Positions 1 to 12,150 are shown, counted from the stretch's first letter. The stretch: 64,000 bases of DNA from Selaginella tamariscina (GCA_003024785.1 PUQB01000045.1:733028-797027), one strand, 5' to 3'. The notes: a model not told the origin generated them from the letters alone. Numbers and translations: made by a program.

Positions 1-1130
1 ATGGGATGAATACTTCATAAATAAATAAACATATGGTCAATGTAACTTAAATGTATTCATTATTATTTTGATGTATCTTGAAGTAAAACTGAAAAACTTA
101 ACTCTCATTTAAATATTTTTATCATTTTAAACACATATATATTAACTTCAACAAATGGTAGATTTGATGTAAGAAATTAAATTCACAATAAAAGTTATTG
201 GGCCATTGTACTAACCATAATTATAAAAATGTTAAAGTTAAATTTTTTAAATGCCACATAAAAAATAGATTAAAAATTAAAATTTTTTTAAATAACCCTA
301 ACATAAAAGGAATGAGCTCTCGCTGTGGCAAGATTTGAGTTAAATCTCGTCATATATAAAAAAGTTAAAGTTAAATCTCACTTATAAAAGGTTTATTTTA
401 AGTTATCTTAACACAAAGAGAATGGTTTAGATCGCACCATTTAAAAAATCAGGGCCCATGCTTCTTCACAAATAAATAAACATACATATAACTCAATTTT
501 ATATATATGGATGGATGGGTTGATATACATATGAAATATATGTATATACATATATATGTAATTTTAAAATAATTATAATTTGCTGTTATATGTTTATAAT
601 ATAAATTGAAGAAAACATTCGTAAACACTCTTCTTGTAATTAAGGGTTTTTAATAATAAAATATTAAAGTATTAAGTATTAATACACATATATACATAAC
701 ATGACACATGATGAATTAATGTATTAGTTTGTACATATATAAAGATACACACACACGTAATTGAATAAATATAATATAGCTCATTCAGTATTCAGATGAG
801 TTACGAGTAAAACCTTGTGAAGTCGGCAAAACATTCATATAATTAATATGCTTAGTGAAAGTGCATTTATTTATAATATAATATATATGTAATACATATC
901 TATTTTTATATGATAACATATGTTGGCCTAAAATATTATAAGTTCCTTAATTTTATTTTTAAGTACTTAAGAGTTAACTAAAGCCACAGAATTGAATATT
1001 AAACAATTCGATTAAGATATCAAAGTCATTATATATAGTAATCATCTTTTAGGTTGCCAGTATTTTCTAATAAATTAAATTTCATAAATATACCACATAA
1101 AATTATAATAATACTATATCTCTATATTAT
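1..1130. other. AT-rich intergenic DNA
   Basis: No gene, RNA or clear repeat family is visible. The stretch is dominated by A/T runs and short TATATA/CACACA tracts, and reading frames are short and of low complexity. Confidence 0.6.
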
Positions 1131-1353
1131 GTTACACTTACTTCGGAGAATCTATCATTGCGGCTGCTGTTTGAGGGCTCAATCCGATTCAATCGGTTTG
1201 AGGCTCAAGAGTGTTGCGGATCATAACATCGGGTAGTCTGTTTTTGATTCTTTGTGTTCTATCTACGACGGAATCTCTCGTCCCAATGTAGGTCTGTGTC
1301 GCGTGTGTGAGATTTCCTGTTTTTTATTTCCTTATATTTTTTTTCAATAGAGA

Positions 1354-2530
1354 ATGGCGGAGAGGAGTTGCAGTTGCAAAATCATCGTGAACTATGTCGA
1401 GCGCGAGATAGAATTTGAAGTCCATTTGCCAGCTAGATCACCTATTAAGAACCATCTGTAGTTTATAGTCACAGAGTTCAAAAGGAAGCATGGAAGCATG
1501 TTTCATTTTACTGATCACTTCGTGTACGACTGCATTTCCGCCATTACAAGGACAATAAAACTGTACAGCAATGGATGAAACGCAGGGAAGCTTTTTGTAT
1601 ATGCTAACATTGATAACCAGCATGGTTCTCACAAAGGTTTGCTGGACAAGATCAAAGACACCGCAAGAGATGCTTTGAGATTAAAAGAGGAAAATGAGAA
1701 GTTTACAATTGAAAATACTCAATTAAAAGAAAACTTAACAATTAGAAGAATCAAGTACGTTTTTATATAATGCATTCATATTATAAATAATTAATAATAA
1801 TTATTTTAAATTAATATTTAAGTGTATGATAAGTCTTAAGTGTAATTGACACGTAAAATTCAATTTGTGGGCACTAACAATTTTTATCTTATAGGACTTT
1901 AAAAGCAAAATAGCAGCACTCAGAAAAGAATTTGAACGAGATCTCAAAGAGTACATAACGAAGTGATTAAGCTCAAGAACGAAAGATCTAAGTTGCTATC
2001 TAGATTAAAGCTAAAAGAACTTTTCCTAGATTCTTCGACCGAGGCTTTAATAAGAATCATTACTTCGTGGCATAAGGACATAGGAGAGTCATTATCATGG
2101 ACGCAAGGGAAAAAATTAGAAGAACACTTTGGAGTCAAAGACGAATATTTCTAGACAAGGTACGTGTTAAATACATATATAAGAATATATACATATTTGT
2201 GTGTGTGTTAATTGTTTTCTGATTTTTGATTTTGTAGCTACATTGAGAGTTCTTAAGACCTGGTTCGCAAACCCTAGTGTTGGATAAAGAAGACAACAGT
2301 GGAAGATTTAAAGAACCATACAGATCTTTTAGGTTTGCCTTTCGATTCTAACCAAGATGGTCTTTCAATTAATGAAATCCCCTTACGCACAGGTGAAACA
2401 TATATATTAGTTTATGATAATAGTCTTCAGGGCCTGCATGAAATAATGCATCGGCAATCGGAAATTGATTGTGCATACTATTGCACAGATGCAGCGCTCT
2501 CAGAGAGTGAGAGAAGAGGCTTCTCATAAC
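1354..2530 (+). pseudogene. Decayed three-exon gene of unknown function, coiled-coil protein (left copy)
   Basis: I do not recognise the family. A start at 1354 opens a frame beginning MAERSCSCKIIVNYVERE. Three exon-like blocks can be traced: about 1354-1755, 1895-2159 (acceptor TTATAG, donor AAG/GTACGTG) and 2238-2530 (acceptor TTTGTAG). The second half of exon 1 and exon 2 are rich in K, E, L and R with heptad-like spacing, suggesting a coiled coil. In-frame stops (for example after IKNHL in exon 1) and frame changes break it. The partner copy on the minus strand at 38140-39397 shares the same exon layout and some of the same stops, so at least part of the damage predates the duplication. 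The 60-aa frame at 1054-1236 is not part of it. Confidence 0.5.
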
Positions 2531-2697
2531 TATTTCAGTATGTCTACGGCTGGAGACAGAATATGCTAGAATCTGTGTATGAAATAAATTTTGCAATACG
2601 AATAAGTAATTTCCTTTGATGAGTCGTCTCCGTGCGTGTGTAGCAGGATTTCTCTATAATTGGAATTGGCATGCACACACACACTAAGAACCCGTTA

Positions 2698-2748
2698 ATA
2701 GTGTGTGTGTGTGTGTGTGAGTGAGTGAGAGAGAGAGAGAGAGAGAGC
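2698..2748 (+). repeat. GT/GA compound microsatellite
   Basis: A (GT)n run is followed by (GAGT)n and (GA)n. The inverted partner arm has the matching tract, so the microsatellite predates the duplication. Confidence 0.85.
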
Positions 2749-3467
2749 CGTTGAAGAGGTTAACTTATTGAGTGGAGTGAATATGCTGGTTTTGAGAGTG
2801 CGTACGTTTGGTTGTGTTGGAACGAAGCATTGCAGCATTTAATTAAGTAGTAGTGTTCTTTAATTTAAAATGTTACAAATAAATAAAAGATTTTTGTTTC
2901 ATGTTTATATTATCACCTCGCCATTAATATGATGAATAAAAATTAAATATTCTACTCATAACACATAAGCAGCTAATTTATCATTCTAATATAATAATAC
3001 ATACTGAAAATTATTTAATTTATGGATTTCTTTAAATTGAAGTCTCAAGATCATCATGTTTTAGTTCTATTCATTTTTAATATTTATTTATGTTTCTTAT
3101 GAATATAAGTGGTACAATCGTTGGGCTTAACTATTTAATAATAGTTTAACTATTTAATGGATTCTTAATTATAATTGTTATTCTTAATTTAGTGAGTTTA
3201 TTTTTAAATTAAATTCTTAATTTAATTATTATTCTTAACCTAATTATCTTTAATCTTGCATATTTAATAACTTTTAACTTAAGCTTAATTATTTAATGAC
3301 CTTTAACCCAGTTGTTATTCTTAACTTGATAAATTTATTTTTAAGTTGGACCCTAATTAACTATATAATAACCCTTAATTAAATTATTATTCTTAACTCA
3401 ATGAGCTTAGAATAACCGTTAAATGTGCACGAGTTAAAATGATTGTTGGTTTAGAATTTAAGGTCGT

Positions 3468-4030
3468 TACGCAATGTTATGAAATGTATTACAGCGTGCA
3501 TGCGTGTGTGTGTGTGTGTGCGTGCGCGTGTGTGTGCATTGCGTGTAACACACATATATACATGTAAAACACACACACAATACACATGCATCCCAGTATG
3601 GACTTAGAATAACCTGTAGTTTAAATGTAGTATTCTATACTAGTTATTAGCGCAGGAATTACTATTAATATTCTAACTATTAAAGACATAAAAAAAATAT
3701 TAGAGTATTAAACTGGGAGAATTCTTGACTTTTAGAGTTCATTTTTGAATTTCACAAATAAATAAATAATTCTCATACACCAGTTCGTGTAAGGGTTATA
3801 TTTTATTGTGTAAAGATTAAAAGCATTTTTATTTCTTAACATCCGGTTGCACCCCCCACACTATATATTAAACACATGCATTTTCTACGTAAACTATGTA
3901 GAAAACATGCAAAACATAAACACAGTAGTAATTACTTGTAAAGCATTTAATTGAAATACTATATACACACACACATCCGTGTATGAATGTGTTTGTACAT
4001 AGCCTATATACATTCTATTTGACAGGAAAG
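3468..4030 (+). repeat. Duplicated block B (left copy)
   Basis: It matches 17610-18170 in reverse complement through several landmarks: a TACGCAATGTTATGAA start, a CA-rich stretch, the motif around TTGCACCCYCCACACTATAT, and the end CATAGCCTATATACATTC. This copy has an extra short palindrome near 3880-3910. No coding potential is visible. Its orientation relative to the other copy is relevant to the inversion inferred for 16.5-32.2 kb. Confidence 0.8.
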
Positions 4031-4629
4031 CGTGACAAATATATATATATATATATACTTGTGTATATGTACACACACACACACAAACACACTTAAGTTT
4101 TATAAAGTTCAGAATATTGATTGTTAATACAAATATTGGAATTGGAAATACTTGCTACTATATGATAGTCTATATCATGGGTAATAAGAATCAAATATTT
4201 AGGAGGCTATTTTATCAATTATACACACCGTTTTCCCAGACAAATTATGTAATGTTAATATAATTAATATTAATACGATTTTGTAATTTAAAATTATATT
4301 ATGATTTATACTTAATTAAAATATGTAAAACATACATTTTAAGAGATACAAACATCCATCCATGGCATCATTCTATATGTGCAGACGTAAGTTCATAATT
4401 CTTAATTTAAACTATACTATGATAATTCATTTAAAAAATATAAAATATACCATTTTTAAAGATGAATGTCAATCACAATTAATGCCATAGAAAATACAAC
4501 GTCATTATAAGTACATCGCATGCATACATATACATATACATACACATTGCAAACGCATATATATATTATTATCATACATATATATACATATTTTATACAA
4601 CCAATTCTTACCTAATTATATATATAATG

Positions 4630-4745
4630 CTATTCAGTTAGTTGTGCAATTATACAAAATAGTAGTTAATGTATAATTATAAGCCTAGGAAGACATTGAC
4701 AGTCGAATACAGGGCTTGGATGTGTCGAAGGATGATGAAGTGGTA
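4630..4745 (+). pseudogene. SWEET sugar transporter, last-exon relic
   Basis: The piece parallels the better-preserved final SWEET exon at 8570-8712: TTAGTTG, TGCAATTATACAAA, AAGCCTA-GAAG-CA-TGACAG and a GATGTGTC tail occur in the same order. Stops interrupt it and no upstream exons are attached. On its own it would not be identifiable; the call rests on alignment to the 8.6-kb copy. Confidence 0.45.
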
Positions 4746-4790
4746 AGTCTTGAACTGATATAACGTGATTTACTTAATGACCAACCAAAA

Positions 4791-4793
<3 letters not shown>

Positions 4794-4842
<49 letters not shown>
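4794..4842 (+). repeat. (CT)n microsatellite
   Basis: An uninterrupted CT dinucleotide tract of about 48 bp. Confidence 0.95.
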
Positions 4843-4845
<3 letters not shown>

Positions 4846-4879
4846 GTAAAAATAAGACGTTCTTATATTTGCATCACTA

Positions 4880-5590
4880 TACAAAGTTAGTATAGAAGCC
4901 ATTATATAAATATATAAGCAGTTAGCTCATACGCATACAATACAAGCAGCTTCAGTCTACATGTTTTTTTTCTTTTATTTTATATAATAAACAATACATT
5001 TTTTGCAGTAATACATTACAACTTGCCATTGTAGCTTCAAATTTTACCAATTAAGAAAAACATTAAATATTAGTTTCTAATAAACATTCATGTTTTAATA
5101 GTCAAGACCCTTGTAACCCTAGATTTAATTTGATAAATCAAAGCATTATATAAATATATATTTAATAAAACTTCAAAAATCATCAAAATTAAAATGATAT
5201 TGAAGCAGCATATACATCTCATTCAAGTTGCTGATGTAAGTATATAATTCGTAATATGTCACCGTCAGCTCTCGTAAGTTTTCTCTCTCACACATTCTTA
5301 TCTTTTTGTAGTTTCATTGCACTCGCATTAAAATAAGTCATTATATAAATATAACACTCTTACATGCAAGTACGTTGTTGTTGTTGTTGTTGTTGTTATT
5401 ATGTAATAAACAATACAATTTTTTCAGCACTATATTACAACTTGCCATTGTAGATACAAATTTTACCAATTAAAGAAAAACATTTTTAAAATGTTAGATG
5501 TTAGGTGCTAATAAGATTAAAGAAAAAGGTTCATTTAAAATCAAAGCAGTATATAAACAAATATTTAATAGAACTTAAAATATACATGAA
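4880..5590 (+). repeat. Two direct copies of a dispersed repeat
   Basis: About 4880-5230 and 5325-5590 share TATAGAAG/TAAGTCATTATATA, AATAAACAATA, a TTTTTTGCAG-like tract and ACAACTTGCCATTGTAG. A third copy lies in the same orientation at 34310-34530. No function is visible. The third copy lies 3' of the 16.5-32.2 kb segment and helps orient that rearrangement. A (GTT)n tract sits inside the second copy near 5374. Confidence 0.65.
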
Positions 5591-6699
5591 CACACGTACA
5601 CACATATTTATACATAAACATTGTAAACATACATCCATATATATACGTGATTTCATATGAAGATTCATAATTATGTTGGATTACTTATAAATTAAATTAA
5701 AATATAGCTGACGGGGCATATTATAATTAAATGTCTATTTGGTGCTTCAATTTAAGCTATATATTTATTGTACGCAATATACCGTTTATACAATGTTTAG
5801 AATGCATGAAACTATAATAAATTATCGTAAATGCAATTACGGTATACCAGAATATATAAACTTTAACCAAAGTCAAAAATGCTGTCTTACCTATAAAATT
5901 TAATATTTAAATCTTTATAATTAGTATTTTAACTCAATAATAAATTAGAAAGCTACACATAACGTTGTGTGTGTGTTAGAGAGAGAGAGAAAGAGAGTTG
6001 AAAAATTATAAAAACATATAGGTTTACACAATACAGAGATGAAACAAGATTAAGTGGCAAAAATATAATTATAAATAACCAGTTAAGTAATTTAATTAAA
6101 AGTAAGTTACTTCCTCACAAAAATTATTAACATGACAAAATACTTTAAGATAATTAGTTTAAACACCTATGACATTATCACACACACACGAATTTCGTCA
6201 CAGTGCAAATTGTTATTGCTGCAAGTGGTTCTTTAAACAAAAATAAATAAATAAATAAATAAATTATATGCATCAAACACAACATATACACACACACGCA
6301 TAATAACTGCTCTAAAATTAATAGTATAATAAAGATTTACACATTACACACATATACGTAAAATAAACTAGCAAACACCTCTATATAATAAAAGAGAGAA
6401 CATATACATATGTGTGCATGCATACGTCTGTCCATATGTATATATATTATATATATATATATAGTGAGAAGACATATATATATATATATATATGTATAAA
6501 CGTCACTCTTAATTTATAATGCTAATATTGCATATCATAAGAATATTTTTTTTATATTTAAAAAAATATTTGAACCATATGGTGGTTAAGTATATTTAAT
6601 GTGAATATGATTAATATTAATATATGATGTTGGGAATATTATTTTTAGTTAGCTATATATGGGAATATTATTTTTATATTTAATTGAAATATACGAAAC
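5591..6699. other. AT-rich intergenic DNA with short microsatellites
   Basis: Nothing coding is seen. It contains (AATA)n near 6240, GA and CA tracts, and TATA palindromes near 6440-6495. Confidence 0.6.
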
Positions 6700-6800
6700 A
6701 AACATTTACCAATGTCAATCCAGTTTCTGTACAGGATTAACTTCAATCTGATGCGTGTTGTTATTGACATTTTCTGGACAATTTATGGTTTTGTAGCTGG
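6700..6800 (+). pseudogene. SWEET sugar transporter exon relic
   Basis: The frame contains IDIFWTIYGFVAGY, matching the SWEET motif (WTIYG at the end of a transmembrane helix) and the same helix in the copies at 8.4 kb and 20.3 kb. The frame then runs into a (TA)n microsatellite and codes for nothing meaningful. It is a single-exon relic. Confidence 0.5.
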
Positions 6801-6825
6801 ATATTTATCTATCTATCTATTTCTA

Positions 6826-6827
6826 TA

Positions 6828-6910
<83 letters not shown>
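6826..6910 (+). repeat. (TA)n microsatellite
   Basis: A TA run of about 75 bp followed by a short CA run. The repetitive IYIYIY peptide in this frame is an artefact of the repeat. Confidence 0.95.
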
Positions 6911-6921
<11 letters not shown>

Positions 6922-7450
6922 GCATATACATCATATGTGTGTATATATATGATACATGGTTTTTATATTTTGGTTTTATTATACTTTTTTTTCACAATAT
7001 TAACTTTATATAAATATAAAAGTCATGAAATTTATTTGGAAGCCTAACTTTAAAAAAAATAAAATTCATACAAATGACAGACTTCCAACTCTTTTATATT
7101 TAAATAGAATATCAAATAAATAACAAATTTACAAACTTCTGCAAAATTAAATTTATCATATAAGTAATCATTATATATACAATATTCACGGCCTCCATCT
7201 TTTGCCTATGTTGAGTTCCTATCATATCGATTTTTGCTTGTACAGAGGTAATGTTATGTTTTAAGTATATATGAGAATAGACATGTGTAGGACACAAAAA
7301 TGATAAAAAAAAAATACATTAAATATAGTAAAGAGTTATATATGTTTGTGCGTGTGCTGTGGGTGTGTGTGTTGTATATATGAGGGATCTTTAAAAGTTA
7401 TACAGACTATAAATTAAGTATTGCTGGTAAATGTTTAAGTATTTATATAT

Positions 7451-7515
7451 TAATTTATTCAATTGTTTAATAATCTGTATAATTTACACAGATTATTAAA
7501 CAATTGAATAAATTA
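7451..7515. repeat. Perfect hairpin, 28-bp arms, 9-nt loop
   Basis: Positions 7451-7478 and 7488-7515 are exact reverse complements, separated by ATAATTTAC. Nothing coding surrounds it. A perfect 28-bp palindrome in decayed DNA suggests recent origin or template-switch repair, or a small foldback element. Surrounding DNA (6911-7450 and 7516-8384) shows no gene. Confidence 0.9.
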
Positions 7516-8384
7516 TACAGATTATAAATTAAAATTATTTTTCAAACATTCAATGTATAAACATGTTAGGAAATAGAGTTTTGAAATTATTCAAAAGAAA
7601 AAATCATTTATATATATAAAAATATAAAGTTTTTGCTTTTGGTGTATATATTATTTATAATTGATTTTCAATTAAGGGCAGCAGCTATATTTATTTGTTA
7701 TTTAGATATACATTGAAGCCGTTTATGTACTACACGTAGCCAGTTCATGCTTTTATTTTAAAATTTCTGTATAAATTTTAGTTAACTATATAATAGGCTA
7801 CTATATCAAATTTATAAACTTCTAAACATTTCTTTCAGATTGTCCTTAAGGAAATCATTTATTTAACTAAAGATAATAACCTACTTTTTTCAGAAATGAC
7901 CTTTAATTCCACATAACTTATTGTGATTTACTATTTAAATAATATATTCTATTTATATTTAAACGGGATATTCATTTAAATTCATTTCATGGGATATTCA
8001 TTTAATTCACTTAAATTCATTAATTTAATTTAAAGTAATGAATCAGATTAATTTCCATTTAAATGTTTTATTCATTTATTAAATAATAAAAAATAAATTA
8101 TTTATTTAATGAAATTAATTCAATTTATGGGATATTATTTAAATCATTAATTTGATTTAAAACATTTCTATATCCGAAACCCTCTGACCTTAATTAACAT
8201 ACACCTTTGCCAGTCACAACAATTCAAGTTTTTGAATCATATAAGATGTGAATATAGTTAATAGTTGTGTAGTAATAAGAAAATATTCCATTAATATATA
8301 TAAAACATATATTTATATAGAACATACATTTTAGAAATCAATCACTGTTAAATAAACAATTCGAAACTGCAGTTTCTCGTGTAC

Positions 8385-8712
8385 AAGACAAAGAGTACCG
8401 AATTCATGCCTTACTCACTATTCGCATCTTCTGGACAATCTGTGGCTTTGTACAGTTTTGGATATCTAAGTCATCGTAAGTGGTTGCATATATATACACA
8501 CACACACATCACAAGCACACTATATTAGTAAATACACACACACACATATTTTTTTTCTATGCAGATTCCAAACACCCCTTGAATTAGTTGGTGCAATTAT
8601 ACAAATGATTCTTTATGTTTATTATTACAAGCCTAAGAAGGCAATGGACAGAGAAATATCGACATCTAAGGGTTCAGATGTGTCAAAAAATGTTGAGTTG
8701 GGAAGTATGAAA
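8385..8712 (+). pseudogene. SWEET sugar transporter, last two exons, broken
   Basis: SWEETs are seven-helix membrane uniporters exporting sugars. The first block reads VYKTKSTEFMPYSL, the conserved K(T/S)xSxEFMP motif of the second MtN3 repeat, then shifts frame into FWTICGFVQ. A donor (ATC/GTAAGT) near 8477 and acceptor (CTATGCAG) at about 8565 bound an intron. The second block starts IPNTP and, after one frame change, reads ELVGAIIQMILYVYYYKP with the tail ending at TAA near 8712, the expected last helix and cytosolic tail. Retained introns show DNA-level duplication, not a retrocopy. No 5' exons are attached, so it is a partial pseudogene. Confidence 0.7.
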
Positions 8713-8717
8713 TAATA

Positions 8718-9010
8718 TATAAAAAATTATTAAACTGACCTTTTAATTTTTATAATTCCTAAATTGTTTAGGTAATTTTGAAAATGCCCAAATTGGCCTT
8801 GAATCAAATTTATCATTAATCAACTTAATAACACATGCAACATATTGTGTAAATTTAAAATATATAACACAAATGACAAAGATATTATTTAGAGCTAAAA
8901 TATATAACATTGCACGTGTGTTATTTAATGATAAATTTGACTCACGGCCAATTTATACATTTCAAACACCTGGACAATGGGATTATATGTCATTTTAATA
9001 ATTTTCCCAA
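8718..9010. mobile_element. MITE-like element with about 80-bp terminal inverted repeats
   Basis: The two ends (about 8720-8820 and 8925-9008) are imperfect reverse complements, sharing AAAATTATTAAA, AAATTGGCC and TGARTCAAATTTATCATTAA. Length is about 290 bp with no coding capacity. It lies directly 3' of the SWEET relic. The exact ends and target duplication could not be fixed by eye. Confidence 0.6.
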
Positions 9011-9424
9011 TGATATATTATACATTCTTGTCATTTTATGTGCCAATAATTAAACTAAATTATTTTTTTCTCTAGGTAGAGAAAGGATACATATCTATTT
9101 TTAACCATGTGTATTTGCGTGTATGCGCGCACCCAAGTATATATGAACATGTGTGTGTGTATATATATATATATATACACACACATTATACACACAAACA
9201 ATAATTTTAAACATTTAATATAATAAGGAAAATTTAATCATGAGATTTAATAAAGGTCAGTATAGTTTAGTTAAATATTTGATAAAAGTTTTAATTTTCT
9301 TATCAAATTTCAAATAAGATTCAAATATTTCTAGTTGTTTATTAGAATGGTGACACGTAGCCTGCCACATCATGCATGAAGAATATTAATTTAATATTTG
9401 GAATACTCTTAAAGTATATACACT
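9011..9424. other. Intergenic, CA/TA microsatellites
   Basis: No gene seen. TATA/CACA tracts lie near 9150-9190. The right part is the target DNA next to the gypsy 3' LTR. Confidence 0.5.
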
Positions 9425-9608
9425 TGTGAGAGCTCGAAATATAAAGTATATACACTTGTGAGAGTTCGAAATATAGAAATGTGTATCCCCATTAGTTCAA
9501 AAATCTTAACTTATATATAAGAGTAAGTGGTCCAGATTGAATCCAATCTGACGACTATCAAAATTAATAATAGTATATGCACATGCAGCTGTACACGTGC
9601 ATTTTACA
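9425..9608 (-). mobile_element. Ty3/gypsy 3' LTR (minus orientation)
   Basis: Read on the minus strand, the LTR starts TGTAAAATGCACGTGTA after a purine-rich tract (GAAAGGAGGGATGA, a plausible polypurine tract) and ends CTCTCACA at 9457, about 152 bp. It aligns along its length with the LTR at 23928-24080. A 32-bp tandem duplication repeats the LTR end plus flank, so a second CTCTCACA lies at 9425. The next bases after either end are AGTG, which also precede the other LTR at 23924-23927: a candidate target-site duplication. Confidence 0.75.
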
Positions 9609-10436
9609 TCATCCCTCCTTTCGGAAGGATGTAAGTTGGTTAGGGTTCTCTTGTAGATGGGCCCGGATTTGGAGGAACATCAGGAGGAGGCACTGATGGA
9701 TCTGTAAGTATCACAACTTGTTCATGTTGTACAAAATGCTTCAACCATTGCACATGTACAATCTCAAAAGGATCGGGTTGAATGTTATGCCGAACCTCAT
9801 AAACATGCGGCCCTACTTGCCGTAGCATTAGATACGGTCATTTCCACTGAGGAAGGAGACTCTTACCTAAACCACGTACCGTAAGCTTGGGAAAACAATC
9901 AACTCCGCAGGAGGACGATGGTGCGAGTTGTAGCGTTGTTGTTGTCTTACTTGTATGTGGCCCAAGTGTTCAGCTGACTCCGCACGAACCAATGAAAGAA
10001 TGCTCGTCAGATACCAATCCACGACCTAGCATCAGAAGCTCACGATAACCGAGAAGGCAAACCCAACTCTGTTGGCAATATCGGGTCATGACCATACAAG
10101 AGCTTATATGGGGAAGTACCAATGGAACTTTGTATTCCACCTTAAAGGTTCTGACGAACCATCCACTAAACCATCTGTCTGAGGATAATAAGCACTTGTG
10201 AAAGTGTGGCGTATCCCTAGTTGACACATCAAAAATGAAATGTCTCAGCCATAAATGTAAGATCATTATCCGAGAGAATTCGCTCTAGACAAGAATACTG
10301 AAACACGACCCGATTAAGAAGAAATTGACCAATAGTAGAAGCAATCGCACTAGCAAGAGCACCAACTTTTACCCAACAAGTTAGGTAATTAAAAGCAATA
10401 ATAACATACTTGTGCCAGCAGTTGACCTTGGAAAGA
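9609..10436 (-). pseudogene. Ty3/gypsy integrase core and C-terminus (3' half of the split element)
   Basis: On the minus strand the first block (10441-10229) starts HLSKVNCWHKYVIIAF and has ILSDNDLTF, the second catalytic Asp region of the integrase DDE core. A shifted frame then gives TFTSAYYPQTDG, the conserved YHPQTDG integrase motif. The last block (9828-9640) ends VGPHVYEVRHN and FEIVHVQWLKHF, the usual C-terminal fold before the polypurine tract. Several frameshifts and stops make it non-functional. It picks up where the plus-strand half at 27655 stops, so together they cover one integrase. Confidence 0.8.
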
Positions 10437-10462
10437 TGCACGTTGTAACTAAAGTGGGCATG
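10437..10462 (+). repeat. Terminal motif of element X (left)
   Basis: TGCA, a short variable stretch, then TAACTAAAGTGGGCATG. It matches 27656-27680 (TAACTAAAATGGGCATG) and would form an inverted pair once the intervening segment is flipped back. The exact end base is unclear because no matching target duplication was found. Confidence 0.65.
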
Positions 10463-10911
10463 ATACGTGAAAATGGGAATATAAAATAAATTACTAATTA
10501 ATACTTAAGTTTTAATTATTAATTAATCATTTAATTAATATGTAATTAAGCCTTAAATATTAATTAATTAATTAATTAATCCTTCAATAACCTTACTTAG
10601 TAAGGAATATTCCTAAAATATCTTAGAATATTCATATTATTCTAAAAATAGTTTACAATAATGAAGAAATACTATCAAACATAATTACAAATGAAATCAT
10701 TTTCTTATCAACATGTTAATTTTTTTATACTACTTTATCATACAGAAATCTTTCATTTTGTCTAAATCATCACTCTCCGGATTAATCAAATCATTTTGGT
10801 CAATATCTTGATGTTGTTGCCACCACTTAACACTCTCACGAATGCAATTGGGAGTTGCCATCCTTGTTAATACATAAGATGTGATAAGAGAAGGTCTGCA
10901 TAAAGGCTCAT
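10463..10911. other. AT-rich subterminal DNA of element X
   Basis: TTAATTAA-rich sequence with AAGGAATATTCC and TTAGAATATTC motifs that recur in the other subterminal region (27720-27810). No coding potential is apparent before the phosphatase gene. Confidence 0.5.
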
Positions 10912-11857
10912 CTAAAAATGACGTTCCTTAAGAATAATATTATAAAGCGCCCGGTTGCTATCCTTCATTTTATAAAATTCAAAATCACGAGAAAGAAAAG
11001 CTTCAGGAAATGTATGATACGGTGGATACTGCTCACAAAAATTTTCGAGATTCTTCTTTCTGAGGCACGTATCCAAGTAGTTCACTAGCTCATCCATGAT
11101 ATCGGTATCAGAATATGGATCGAAAGTGATTGGATGAATACAAGCAATGTTTTGGTTGAGCATAGCCTTCTGAGGAGAGTCGTCTACTACTAACATCTGT
11201 GCGTTCTTCATTATCCTTAAGCGACTGATCTCCCCATGAGTCCCAATTATTCTTTCATTCTTGAAGAAGTATGGCTTGCTTTCCTTTCTTATATTGTGAA
11301 ATTCGAGAGGTTTATAACATTCGCTGGTCAAAAATCCAATCTTTACGAATCACCTCTTCTGCAACACTACAATGTTTCTTAAGCAAATTCAACAGCGGTG
11401 TTAAGTTATGAATCTGCATGCATGACCAAATCCCCACAAGCGCACCCATCTCCTTAAGCTTTTGAAAGAGACGATCCAACCCTGGACGAAAAATAATATC
11501 ATATCGAAATTTACCATGACAAGGAATGAAATCTCCTTGTTTGATTTCTTTTTTCCTATCCTCGGGCCTTTGTCGATGAAGCAGAACACCATTGACATCC
11601 AACAACACAATATGGCCATGAGTAACATGAGATAGCGTTGCCTCTTGAATACTTTGCAAATCACTTGTTTGCTCCCTTTCACATTTATCCGTTGCCACTA
11701 TCTCGTTGCCTATCCCTTCATCATTTAATTGTACATCATCCTTACAAGATTCAGATATTGCATGCGCTGAAGAAATTGATTTCGGAACTGAAGCCAATAA
11801 AAAATGATGATGAAAAAACTGAAGTGGCCCCCATGGTAACGATGTTTTGAGCTGCAT
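10912..11857 (-). pseudogene. FCP1/SCP-type HAD phosphatase-like cargo gene, one frameshift
   Basis: This family dephosphorylates serine/threonine in proteins such as the RNA polymerase II CTD. The first frame (11857-11312) has a low-complexity N-terminus, then IVLLDVNGVLL at residues 83-93, the position of the DxDx(T/V) nucleophile motif, and VGIWSCM (motif II). The second frame (11331-10912) has MLVVDDSPQKA (motif III) and ends normally. The join falls at the expected WxFDQ-xCY position near 11325, so a single base is missing. Motif I reads DVNGV: the second Asp, the usual acid/base, is Asn. That may be a variant family or a non-catalytic protein. It lies within element X and points to its end. 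Confidence 0.6.
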
Positions 11858-12150
11858 TATTATCCATTTCCTGCATGAACTCTGTCATTCTGACATGTGG
11901 CACAAGAAATTGTCGCCAAACCCCTCTCTTACCTCATGCCAATGCTGAAAATCCATGTTCTCAATTTTCATTACATCTGCAAAATGATAATTAGCTGACC
12001 TTAAAATTATCAAGGTATATTATTTACCTTGTTAATGTGTGACCCATGTTTGAACTAAAAGCTTCATTAATCCTTGAGAATTTATTTTCTGTACAAATAT
12101 AAACGAAATATACAAAAATGCCTTATGTTACACTCATTTACAACTATTCG

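Larger units (their letters stand above)
1142..3420 (+). repeat. Long inverted-repeat arm A (left)
   Basis: This stretch matches 37340-39612 in reverse complement, with many substitutions and small indels. Recognisable shared landmarks are a GATAGATTCTC-type outer edge, the broken coiled-coil gene, a GT/GA microsatellite (about 2700-2750 here, 37920-37990 in the partner) and a TTAAGAATAA-rich tail. The arms lie about 34 kb apart. Being diverged, they are an old inverted duplication rather than fresh transposon ends. Confidence 0.75.

Noticed and set aside
6712-7047. A 111-aa protein rich in IY repeats
   Set aside because: Only the first 30 or so residues match a SWEET helix; the rest is a translated (TA)n microsatellite. 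The same applies to frames at 16563-17246 and 21078-21314.
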